Of a stretch of 64,000 bases of DNA, positions 1 to 10,076 are shown in pieces (within the stretch, counting starts at the first letter, position 1; every line of letters starts with the position of its first letter). The stretch is from Chaenocephalus aceratus (Eukaryota; Chordata; Actinopteri; Perciformes; Channichthyidae), in NCBI GenBank assembly GCA_023974075.1, contig JAMFTG010000222.1, positions 152,501-216,500 on the forward strand, in the 5' to 3' direction. The notes below the pieces were generated by a model. That model was not told the origin of the DNA. It made no database searches and saw only the letters and a list, made by a program, of their open reading frames with translations. A program made the translations under genes and the position numbers.

Positions 1-591
1 TTCCATCTCGTTATCTTAGTTTAATATGGCGCCTGTTCTCTACAACAGGAGCTTAAAAGGAAGCAGCTGTAGGAGACATCATTTCCTTAATAAAGTAGTG
101 TTCCTACCATAGAGGTTCCTACCTGTAAATATGTGAGACTGTAGAGACCTCCGTGCTGACAGCTCTGTTATCCGATGAAGCTAGTTGGTGTTTCAACGAG
201 GCTGCATGCGTAATAAGAGAAGGGGATGTTTCTGTGGTCTGAGCAGGAAACGTCCTGGTGTGATGCATTAAATTTGCATTATAGTCATAGTTCAGGCTGT
301 AGGGGAGGAGATAAAGTAGACACCCTGTAAACCAGTGGCTTAAATAAAGTTCAACACGTATTTTAGAGAATAAAAAGAAGGATCAATGACCTACAGCCAA
401 ATGATACAACTCACAGTGACTGAAATAAATAAATAAATATAGATATAACACTTTACAGATGTTTCATGGGGGATGTAGGCTATGGAGTCTCATTTACTGA
501 AGTGACTGTAATTTTTCTATGTCGTTGTTGGTGTAAAAACTGTCTGCTATCTGCTGGAGTCCCTTATTAAAACATCTCCTGTTTTCGGTCT
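1..591. other. Intergenic, nothing recognised
   Basis: AT-rich DNA with a short AAAT run near 426-438. No coding or element signature seen. Confidence 0.6.
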
Positions 592-617
592 GATTAGAGG
601 ACAGTTTAGGTGCATTC

Positions 618-1969
618 TACGGTGGCCCTGAAGTGCAAGACACCACAGCATTTCACAAGACACTACAGCATTTCACAAAACACCACAGCATTTCACAAAA
701 CACTACAGCATTTCACAAAACACCACAGCATTTCACAAAACACTACAGCATTTCACAAAACACCACAGCATTTCACATTGGACGGAAAGGGTATTCCTTT
801 AGGGAGAACACTTCTTGTTTGTGATTGGACAGAGCCAGCCAGAGAAGCACTGCTCTGATTGGTTGTTTTTGCTGCCAGTCAAGAAATGACGCTTCGTGAT
901 TGGCCCAACACATCAGCCGTTAGCACACACTCAGAGCTCACAGCTCCTCATATCTGTTCAGAAACTGGACACAAGTTAAACATGTACAAAACACAGACTG
1001 TCTATGTCACGGTGAATACAGTCGCTGCTTTATTTATGTCTGTATGATGTTGTTGTGAGTGTGGACGCAGCAGCTACAGGTTACTTTAGCCTGATGGATC
1101 CGATTCCGATAGGATTTATATGGAGATCCGGCCCGCCCCCTCTCCAGCGTCTTGTTTGAATGACAGGAGTAAACACAGAGTTAATGCTTTATTAATTCAT
1201 GGTTTGTAAGGGGCTTATCTCCATGTAAATACTATGGTAGACCACCCAATATTCGCATCGCTCTAATCGCTCGAGTTTCACCGCGGCTGTCAGCTGTGTT
1301 TGCTCCTGTCAATGCTGTCATTCAAACAAGAGGCGCTGGAGAGGGGACGGGGCGTATCTCCATGTAAATCCTACAACAAAATGAACATATTTGACCGTGA
1401 TTTAATTGTAATACACGTTTCAAAGTGATGCCGAAGTAACTACATACTGATAACAGTTAGTAAAAACCATGAATTAACGCTTTGACAAGTCTGCAGACAA
1501 GACGGCAGGCGAAAAGCTTTTAAAATGCGTGTTTTCAGAATGGAATCGGATCCATCAGGCTAAACTAACCTGTAGCTGCTCCGTCCACACTCACAACAAC
1601 GTCATACAGACATAAATAAAGCAGCGACTGTATTCGCCATGACATAGACAGTCTGTGGTTTGTACATGTTTAACTTTTGTCCAGTTTCTGAACAGATATG
1701 AAGAGCTGTGAGATCTGAGTGTGTGCTAACGGCTGATGTGTTGGGAGGGACCGGTTGGGACATATTTCGCTGTCGGGTGTTGACCAATCACGAAGCGTCA
1801 TTTCTTGACTGGCAGCAAAAACAACCAATCACAGCAGTGCTTCTCTGGCTGGCTCTGTCCAATCACAAACAAGAAGTGTTCTCCCTAAAGGAATACCCTT
1901 TCCGTCCAATGTGAAATGCTGCGGCGTTTTCTGAAATGCTGTGGTGTCTTGCACTTCAGGGCCACCGTA
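618..1969. mobile_element. Foldback element with long inverted repeats and a 26-bp flanking direct repeat
   Basis: Inverted repeats run from 618 to about 1107 and from about 1542 to 1969. They start TACGGTGGCCCTGAAGTGCA and share CAGTCAAGAAATGACGCTTC and GCCTGATGGATCCGATTCC. The spacer has a second, inner inverted repeat (CTCTCCAGCG about 1130-1165 against CGCTGGAGAG about 1316-1353). Flanks are identical 26-bp direct repeats (592-617 and 1970-1995) beginning GATTAGAGGACAGTTTAGG. No transposase is present. The arms differ: seven copies of a 20-bp tandem repeat on the left, two on the right, and about 40 extra bases on the right near 1745-1785. Superfamily not recognised. Confidence 0.85.
641..777. 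repeat. 20-bp tandem repeat inside the left foldback arm
   Basis: About 6.8 copies of CACCACAGCATTTCACAAAA with a CACTACAG variant, mostly alternating. The right arm (about 1908-1950) has two copies in inverse orientation. Confidence 0.95.
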
Positions 1970-1995
1970 GATTAGAGGACAGTTTAGGTGCATTC

Positions 1996-4165
1996 ACACC
2001 TAAAATAGTCCGCTTCTCTGGTGCGCACCAGACGACAGTTTGTTCCAAGTTTTATTTCTCAGAAGGTTCGGTTTGCGTTCACCGGGCAACACTCAAACGG
2101 ACTATAAACTTTAAACACAAGTCATGTGCTCGTAAATGCTGTTCAACGATTGGTCAGAAAGTAAGGGGGTACAAATGCAAATCCCAGCAATTTCTACTGT
2201 AGCCTCCACCATGGAGCATCGGCAGGTTATGTTCATGCTGCTGTTAATCTGGAAAGCATATCATCACAGATTTTAGTTGACTGTTTATATGATTATATAA
2301 TTCAGACAACGTGCGTTAAAAAAACAATTACACATAGGCTATAATGAGAGACGTCCTGCAGTCAGGAGGAGGTTTCACTGACGACAGGTGGCTCTGATTT
2401 TATTTAGTATAGTTGACGGAGCATTTCTACTTTACAAGACACTGTTCAACACTTCATTCTGCTTCATTCTTTCGCTAAAGATGTTGAAGACCTCCGCGTT
2501 CTTGTGACTCGTAAATCCTACGCTTCCTGTGTTTGGCGCTGACTGCATTCACACCATGATGAACCGCTCCAGAGTTCACTAGCAAGCGGTCCGAGAACAT
2601 CTCTTTTAGGACCAGAGTCCGGTTGTTTAGTTCACTTCAGAGGTCTTTGTTCACTTTGTTCCTAGAGTAAGGACACTTCCAATCATACGGAATCAAACGG
2701 TGTTATCAGCATCAGCACATACTTTATTAGACCGAGTGGAAGTTGATATCGTTTCCAAACCGTACTTTGCCGTACAAATCATTGAAATGTCTGGGAGTTT
2801 TCGCTTTACTGTGCGCGCTCCCGCGAGGTGCATGCATAACACCAGCAGTGAAACCGTGAATGATCTGTATAAAATGTCAAGATTTCCAATTTCCCGTCTG
2901 GTCTGTGGCATTTTATCATCATGTGCCATTGAGCAACTCTCATAGGAATGAATTAGGCCCCGCCTCCCACGCTGTATCCAGTTCTTATTATACATCCATG
3001 GTGGTTCCCCAGCAAGAGTCATCAGGGCCGTCCCATTTTACATTACTGCCTGGGGGTGGGGGGGTGAGTGGATCGCCGGAGCTGTATTAGATTAACATTA
3101 AAGAGCAACTTGCAGGTTTTTGTTTTTTCTACATTTATGCTTAAACTGGCTTGAAAATTACAATTAAAAAGGTGAATGCAGGATTTGATATGTTTTACGA
3201 GACATAAGGGCAGGGATTCAGAGGGAAAGGAGCAATTTTGAGCTCTGCTCTTAAAAACGGCTTTTTTTTAAGGTCATACGTCATATAACATCACAAAGGG
3301 TAAACATCTCCGCTCTCTGACCGCGGGAATAGTTAGCAGTTGTGTTGAGCGGTTGTGTTTTAGTGAGCTGGTAGTTTTACATTGTATTTCACCATTTGTA
3401 ATCATGGTGCAGTATTGTGTTTGTGCAGGTTGCACAAATACCAGCCTGTCAGGACAAACGTTTATCAGGAAACCGTATTACATCTCTCCCCCCCCACCTT
3501 CCCTGCTCTCTCTCTCCCCTCCGGTACAGCACCGTAAGGTAGTGTGGAGTTGCATTAGGTAACGCGAGATACGGCTGATACTTGCGCCTTAGTTTCTGTT
3601 ATGGATCAGTATCAACAGTCCTGCCAGTAACGTTACTATATTATCAATACTACTTTAGTTATAGCCTGATATGATAGCTAACTTTACAATGTTGTGATGT
3701 GACGTTAGCTAACATTCTGTAGCTAACGCCGGTCACTCACCAAGACAGCTGCCCTGTTCTCCACTGGTTCTCCTCACACCACAGCTCACTTTCTCTCCGA
3801 TGGCCGTTATTTCTTCTAATCCTTGGCTGCTCCTGGTCTCTTGGACGCCTAGCAGGCTCATAATTATAAGGTTGTGGTCCGTCATATGTATTCGAATATA
3901 CATGTTCAACTTCTTCTGTGTCTTCTGTGTCGAAACTAGCATTGGGATCCATGTTTATTAATATGTTACACCGGCCGCTCCCCCCCTTGTTTCCCCTTTG
4001 TTACGTCACACGCGGGAGGTCACGTGGGGAGGCTTTTTTGATGCGGAAGTAACAATGTCATACAAAAAACGACGGAAGATGTCACTGTAGTGTATATTTC
4101 TGTATATTTTTTTGGAAAAACTAGTGTAGTATACATCATTTTCCTACACATTTATTCACAGGTGT
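1996..4165. other. Intergenic, probable TE remnants
   Basis: Starts with TTCACACC-type sequence that resembles fish MITE ends, and TGCATTCACACCATGATG recurs near 2544. No matching far end, no gene. Confidence 0.4.
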
Positions 4166-4167
4166 CT

Positions 4168-4526
4168 TTAACCCTCTGGAGTCGGCGCCGCCGCGTCCAG
4201 GTGCGCGTAATTTTACGTAATTAATCATATATTTTCGATTATAAGGAGTAGAAATGTGATTCAGATATCCGCGGAATCGCTGGAAGAGTAGCTTTCCAGC
4301 GGTATCTCCTGTGAGACTGTAACCAGGGCACAGCAGCCAATATGGCCGCTCAAAGCAGCTTGACTTTACACTGTGTGGGATTGGTGGATTCGTGTGTCCG
4401 TCAAGGAAATTTCGGCCGGCAGCCATTGTGGTCTGAAATGACCAATGGACATCGAGAAATCATTAAGGGCCTACCCACCAAGTAAAACAAACATAAACCA
4501 CATGTCTCCCATCAGTTTACGTCTGT

Positions 4527-4576
<50 letters not shown>

Positions 4577-4720
4577 TGGCTCAAAAAAACGTTACAGTTG
4601 CCGACTTCGCGAGAGATTGTTTTCGCTAGCAGCAGTGAAGATAGAGCCTCAGAACCTGAAGTCTTCGAAGAAGAATACAAAGACAACAACAAGGATCCAT
4701 TTGGACATGGGTAAGTGTAA
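4168..4720 (+). mobile_element. piggyBac-like transposon, 5' fragment
   Basis: TTAA (4168-4171) is followed by CCCTCTGGAGTC, like a piggyBac terminal repeat and its target site. Downstream lies a short exon from ATG 4576 reading MAQKNVTVADFARD, then in the next frame IVFASSSEDRASEPEVFEEE, ending at a donor GG/GTAAGT at 4710. An acidic N-terminal exon fits piggyBac-derived transposases. The catalytic core and 3' terminus were not found. A (GA)n run lies at 4528-4573. Identification is by motif only. Confidence 0.45.
4528..4573. repeat. (GA)n microsatellite
   Basis: About 23 GA dinucleotides just before the piggyBac-like ATG. Confidence 0.95.
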
Positions 4721-4818
4721 ATATTACAGTAATAGTGTACTGGCAATGTGTGGGGAATACCGCGAAAAGGAACAATAGGTTTATTGATATATTTCTGTAC
4801 AGATGAGACTTTGTAATC

Positions 4819-4820
<2 letters not shown>

Positions 4821-4895
<75 letters not shown>
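4821..4895. repeat. (TG)n microsatellite
   Basis: About 37 TG dinucleotides then GAGAGA. Confidence 0.95.
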
Positions 4896-4902
<7 letters not shown>

Positions 4903-6077
4903 TCGAGAGAGACTCCTTCTGCAACCTCCCAAACTTTCTTTTTATGTGTGAAAATTGTGGAATCGTGTTGGTGAACACAAATCAACAGATTCATTTCGTG
5001 ACTATAACGTGAGTCTTTAATGGACCCCTATGTAAGTATATTCTGCGTATAGCTTCATACTATAATTATTTAATGAATTGCTCTTTTTACTGCACTGTTT
5101 GTGTACAGCTTCATCATTATTATGCTGTGTTATTATGTGTTATTGTATTTTTGTAACTCTGGCACAACAATTTCTTTCGGAAGAAATAAGTCCTATCTTA
5201 TTTTATGCAACTTCAAAGTGATCTTAATGAACCACATGGAAACATTTCTCCTTGGTTAACAGACAAAGGCTTTTCTTCCAAAACATATGTAATGTTTCTC
5301 AAGTGTTGTGTTGTAACCAGTAGAATACCCTTAATGTGTAAAAGCCATTTTGGTAGCACTTGATCTTTTTAATAGGTGCCATTATGTTTCTCATGCGATT
5401 GCATCTGACTTTTTCCCATCATGCATTAGGCCGTTGTAGCTCGATTTCTGGTTTCCAAAGGTAAAAATAATAGTTTTTATACATGAGTTATAGATATTGC
5501 TGATTAATTACAATCCAATCTACATATCTATAAGTAACACGTGTGTCAGCTGCAGTAGAAAGGAGAAAGACGTTTGGTTAATATGTGGCTCAATGTTCTT
5601 GAAAGCCAAAGTAAATAGCTGCTTGGGATGGTTGTATTGCCACGTGCCTTTATGTTTGATCTTTTGTGCATTTATTCATTTTAGTTGATTCATATTTGTA
5701 TTTTATTCATTATTTTTAGCAGTAATTTAGATTTGTAATCGGGTCTTGTCACCTGATGTGTTTTTGTTCCTGTCTCATTCACTTATTGTCAATGTCTGTA
5801 TTTGTGGATTTCACTGTTGGTGTAAGCAAAGATATTGTTTTAATATATATATATGTGGCTCAATAAATAAACGCTTTTAGTATTATCATACATAACATTG
5901 AAGCATTGTTTTATTTACAATGTAAAGTCGAAACAGAGAACAGAGGATGAATGACTTCAGCTGCAAGGCTGGAAAACAAGCGCAGAGGCGAGTATTAGCG
6001 CCGGGTATAAGGGAAACTTTGACTTAGCATGTTGAGAAAAATGTCGAGAATGTGGAGTGTGTTTTAGTGGCAGGCAT
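4896..6077. other. Intergenic, nothing recognised
   Basis: AT-rich, could be the decayed interior of the piggyBac-like element, but no transposase motif is visible. Confidence 0.4.
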
Positions 6078-6156
6078 TAGGGCTGCACGATTTTGGGAAA
6101 AAATCTAATTGCGATTTTTCTGACAAATATTGCGATTCGAATTGCGATATTTGTTT
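6078..6156 (+). mobile_element. hAT-like element, 5' end
   Basis: TAGGGCTGCACGATTTTGGG followed by repeated TTGCGAT motifs is the familiar fish hAT-type end. Interrupted by the MITE at 6157; no matching 3' end seen. Confidence 0.5.
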
Positions 6157-6307
6157 TTAAGCGACCCAACGGAAGTTTATTGTAAAATGCGGCCATAACT
6201 CCGGCTAGGAAGGTCGCATCAACGTACTCCCGTCTCTAGCACCCCCGCAGCCCGAGCTACGAGTGAAAGAACTAAACTTACATGAAACTTCCGTTGGGTT
6301 GCTTTAA
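6157..6307. mobile_element. MITE with about 21-bp inverted repeats
   Basis: Left arm AAGCGACCCAACGGAAGTTT, right arm AAACTTCCGTTGGGTTGCTT. About 150 bp, non-coding, inserted in the hAT-like end. Confidence 0.8.
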
Positions 6308-6711
6308 AGTCAAGCTTCAGTTTCAGATTCACCCTGTAATAGAAACATGTGATGGAGCTTCACTAACCTGACCCAGATGGTTTGTTTCAAACCATCTGAA
6401 GCTCCACTGGAAGCCATTTGGAAAGAGCAGGCACTTTCAGAAGCACTTGGCAGGTGATTGGATCAATCTGTCTATCACCTTCTATCATGGGCCACTTCTG
6501 ATTGGTTAACAATGGCTGGTACATGTGGAGCACAGCACTTCTGATTGGTGTGGAGGACTGACACACAAGGAAAGAAAACATGTTGGCGCTTTTAAAGTTT
6601 AACTTTAAAATAACTTGTGTTAGAGAATATACAGGAGGGAAAGTTTCACTTTTTGATTTAAAAAAAGGAAGCTAAATAAAATAAAAAATCTTCCCAAACA
6701 GTTTTGAGCCT

Positions 6712-6829
6712 GTTGCATTGCACTAAAGCGTTGCATTGCACTAAAGCGTTGCATTGCACTAAAGCGTTGCATTGCACTAAAGCGTTGCATTGCACTAAAG
6801 CGTTGCATTGCACTAAAGTGTTGCATTGT
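6712..6829. repeat. 18-bp tandem repeat
   Basis: About 6.5 copies of GTTGCATTGCACTAAAGC. Being a multiple of three, it leaves frames open (SAMQRF and similar on the minus strand); not a gene. Confidence 0.95.
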
Positions 6830-7349
6830 GCACAGTACAATCATTTAGTTTTTATTATCGCTCTGTGATGTGTCTCCACTTTCTGCAGTAAAATCAGGCT
6901 TGAGTAAAACTATTGAAACTATGTTCCGATTCCAATACTCACACTTCCTCTGTGGCACAGTCAACATTGTTCTCTCTGTATGTAAAGTGGAGGGAACTCC
7001 AATCCGACGTCCTGCAGATGCGTTTCACTTCTTCTTTATACATTATGATCTTGTGACATTTTAGCAGCAGAGCCAATGCAGTGCAAACACCCACATCTTG
7101 AATCTTGTCAAAACATTTGTACCATCCCCTGAGGGAATTTGTAAAGTCGCTCCGTTTAGAATAAAATAATAAAACTATTCATTTACTGAGAGAAGCTTAA
7201 CATTTGTACTGCTGAAACTGTCCTGCAGATATCCTGCCATTGTCCCACCCCCTCCAGGACACCCTGTCCTCACTGTGCAGCACCTTCAGCGACAGGATGC
7301 TGCCCCACCTGTCACACGGAGAGATACCGCAGCAGGTCCTTCCTTCCTA

Positions 7350-8033
7350 ACTCTCCTTACCAGCAGGCGGGCGGTAGTGTGTATTCGTCATTCAAAAGAG
7401 GCAACAACCGGAAGACAGAGAAGAAGAAGAGTATCTTTTCTCCGTAATATCATACAGAGCTGGCCTCTCCTGGATCAAGGTGATGAGCAGGTCTTCGTTT
7501 GCATCATTCCAGATCGCCATGATGAGATGAAAATGAATAGCAGTCTGTGTGTGCCTTCTTAAATCGTTTGTTTACGTCCCTCACTTCCGCTTCGCTTCTC
7601 ATGCACTGATTCACTAGCTGAACAGCCAATCAGAGTGATTATTTGGTCCGACTGCCAGACCCGATGCATGGCCGATTCAACATGTTGAATCGGCCATGCA
7701 TCGGGTCTGGCAGTCCAAATAAGGCGTGTCACGGTCGACGGTGCGGGACACACCAACCTGACTACGGCGCCGCGAATGCCCGACAGCCTCTGACGGCCTC
7801 TGACTCCCAAAATCGGGTTGGTGTGTCACACCAACCCGATTGTTGCCTCTTTTGAATGACGAATACACACTACCGCCGCCTGCTGGTAAGGAGAGTTATT
7901 GCCACTCACGCACTGAAGTCGGTGCGGTGTGTTCCCGTGCGACACATGGCCAAAACGCAGGAGAACACGGCCAGGCAACAGCCGACTTCAGCGTCGGCTA
8001 GTCCTCTGGTGACTGCTTGGTGTGTCAGGGCCT
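7350..8033. mobile_element. Rearranged PIF/Harbinger-type MITE
   Basis: 7350-7826 matches 49650-50135 of the intact copy at 49522-50142. From about 7837 to 8033 the sequence is the reverse complement of the intact copy's left end (49522-49700), finishing GGTGTGTCAGGGCCT. The junction is a small palindrome, ATCGGGTTGGTGTG / CACACCAACCCGAT. The true left terminus is missing. Confidence 0.85.
7650..7715. repeat. 66-bp perfect palindrome
   Basis: Two 33-nt arms (GACTGCCAGACCCGATGCAT ... centre CAACATGTTG) with no loop. The same palindrome occurs at 49958-50023. Confidence 0.97.
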
Positions 8034-9081
8034 TTACAGTTAGCTCAGTCCTGTAGTTCCTGTGAGGAGACACTGAGAAGTGTGTCACCTTTTAGAGGAT
8101 TGTAACATGCCCCCTCTTCAGGAGACAAAGAGAAGTTTCTTTGCTCAGTGTCGAGACATAAAGACATACTTCTCTCCTTGCTTTGTGATGAGAGAACGAC
8201 AGCATCATGGGGTTAGTCACTTTCCCACTGCAGTTGTGTAGAGGGGGATTTATCTCCTTCTTGTTTACCTGGTCTGGTTTTTTGAGAAGCTCATGAAAAG
8301 TATTTCTTTAAGGATACATGGTTCAGTGTTTAATGGACTTAAAACAAACTAAAGCAGTAACATTATATCCAATTTTAAAAATGTGAGGAATATGAAAACA
8401 TTTTAAAACTTCAATTTTAAAAATTAGAAATTATAAAATGCTACTTCATAGAAATTTCACACATGTAAATATCATTATACTTTCTATTTATTTTACCTTT
8501 ATCTAACCAGGATAGCTCTCATTGAGATTACAAATCTCTTTTTCAAGACAGCCCAGTTTCAGACAGTATAAAGGCCATTCTCTGCACAACGAATACTTTT
8601 TTTAACTTGTATTGTTTTTATTTTATTATGTTTATACTTCTTTCCACTTTTTAAAGATTGAAAGATGTTAATGCCTAAACACATTGCTGCTGTAACAACA
8701 TCATGTCCCTTAATAAAGTACATCTTTCTTCTACTCAGGCTTGACATCACTGCAATTACGTTTCGATTGAACACTGCAGCTCTTTCTGCAAACGTGAAAG
8801 TATTTCCTGGTTCAGTTCAAATAAAATATAATATTCATATCTGGATTACAGAAGATTACTGTCCTCTGGTTGCTCTGAGTAACAAGTCATGTGATGACAG
8901 GCTGTATATTTTCTGACGTGTGACCTGATGACCTTCCTCCTCCGGCTGCTCCTCTTCCTCACCTCCTGTGTCTCTCGTTAGTTTGTCTCTTTAAAGCTGC
9001 TCTCAGTAAAGAAGCACAGAAAGATGTACATTGTGTAAATAAATGTGTGAGTGACTTTGACTCGTCTTCTGTGTGAGTAAT
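8034..9081. other. Intergenic with a LINE tail fragment
   Basis: About 8490-8565 (TTTACCTTTATCTAACCAGG, CATTGAGATTACAAATCTCT) resembles the LINE 3' tail seen near 49215-49280. Otherwise nothing recognised. Confidence 0.45.
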
Positions 9082-9085
9082 TTAA

Positions 9086-9666
9086 AGGTCACCTATCATG
9101 CTATTTGTAGGCAGTAGCGTAGGTCTCTCAGATATATAAAATATATATAAAAACATGTCTATGAAGTGTTTTGCTCAAAATACCAAACAGATCAGCTGTT
9201 CTAGCCATGCCTCATATCCCTCTGTTTCACTTCCTGTTTCTAAAGTGCTGATTTGGGGATAAAGCTTTAAAAAATAAAAAGGAGGGGTCTGAGATCACGC
9301 GGGACCCGGCAGCTACCGTCTAAACTAAATGCTGCCGTGATGAAACGCCATATCATGGATTATCAAGGATCTGAAACAGTGTTAGCGATGCTAATGTAAA
9401 CACCGACCATATTACGTCCAAAACAGTCGGGCATTGTTTCTGATAGCAACGTTTCTGATTGGCCCGTGGGTCCACATTTCAGATGTTACGTCATATCGGA
9501 CGCAAATCTGGATCAGCTCCGTTGTTCCCCGTTTTTAGAGATTTGGGTACGGAGGAAAAGAGAGAGGGGTTTATTTCCTGACGCTGCGTGAGTTCCCGAC
9601 ACACCGGGGGACACATGTTGATGTATACAAGACATCAAGAAGTGCATTTGGCATGAAAGGAGACCT
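9086..9666. mobile_element. TTAA-target MITE, intact
   Basis: Terminal inverted repeats AGGTCACCTATCATGC and GCATGAAAGGAGACCT, flanked by TTAA on both sides (9082-9085, 9667-9670). 581 bp, non-coding. TTAA duplication fits Kolobok or piggyBac mobilisation. The right interior contains GGGGGACACATGTTGATGTA, the seed of the 37-bp array at 37.4 kb. Confidence 0.8.
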
Positions 9667-9670
9667 TTAA

Positions 9671-10076
9671 TATCAGGTAATCAGAAGTAGTGCCAAACAA
9701 AGAGTTTAAAACCAATAATAATATAAAAAATGATAACTAATGATTATTAGCACTGTATGATTTGTTAGCGTAAAAAAGCGAACTAGAAAAGGAAATACAA
9801 CATGGTCATATTTGTACTCGAAAATAAACTATATCTTTCTGGATTTTTTAAAAACGAATCTGCAATTACTGATAATATGCTGCTACTGCTCATATTTTTT
9901 TAAATCTAATTATGATCAATAATGTACATCTATATCTATTTATTGGAAACATTACTGTGTTCCCACATGCATTCCACTCCAAACATGCACTTCTCCTACC
10001 GTCCACCATAGCCTCAGTCTAAACTTTCACATGCTCACCTGTTTCCCTTTATCCAATCACCCCACTATTTAACCAG
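9671..10076. other. Intergenic, nothing recognised
   Basis: AT-rich spacer. Confidence 0.5.

Noticed and set aside
7559..7855. Overlapping open frames, repeated at 49.6-50.1 kb
   Set aside because: They lie in a Harbinger-type MITE and cross its palindrome; no transposase motif.
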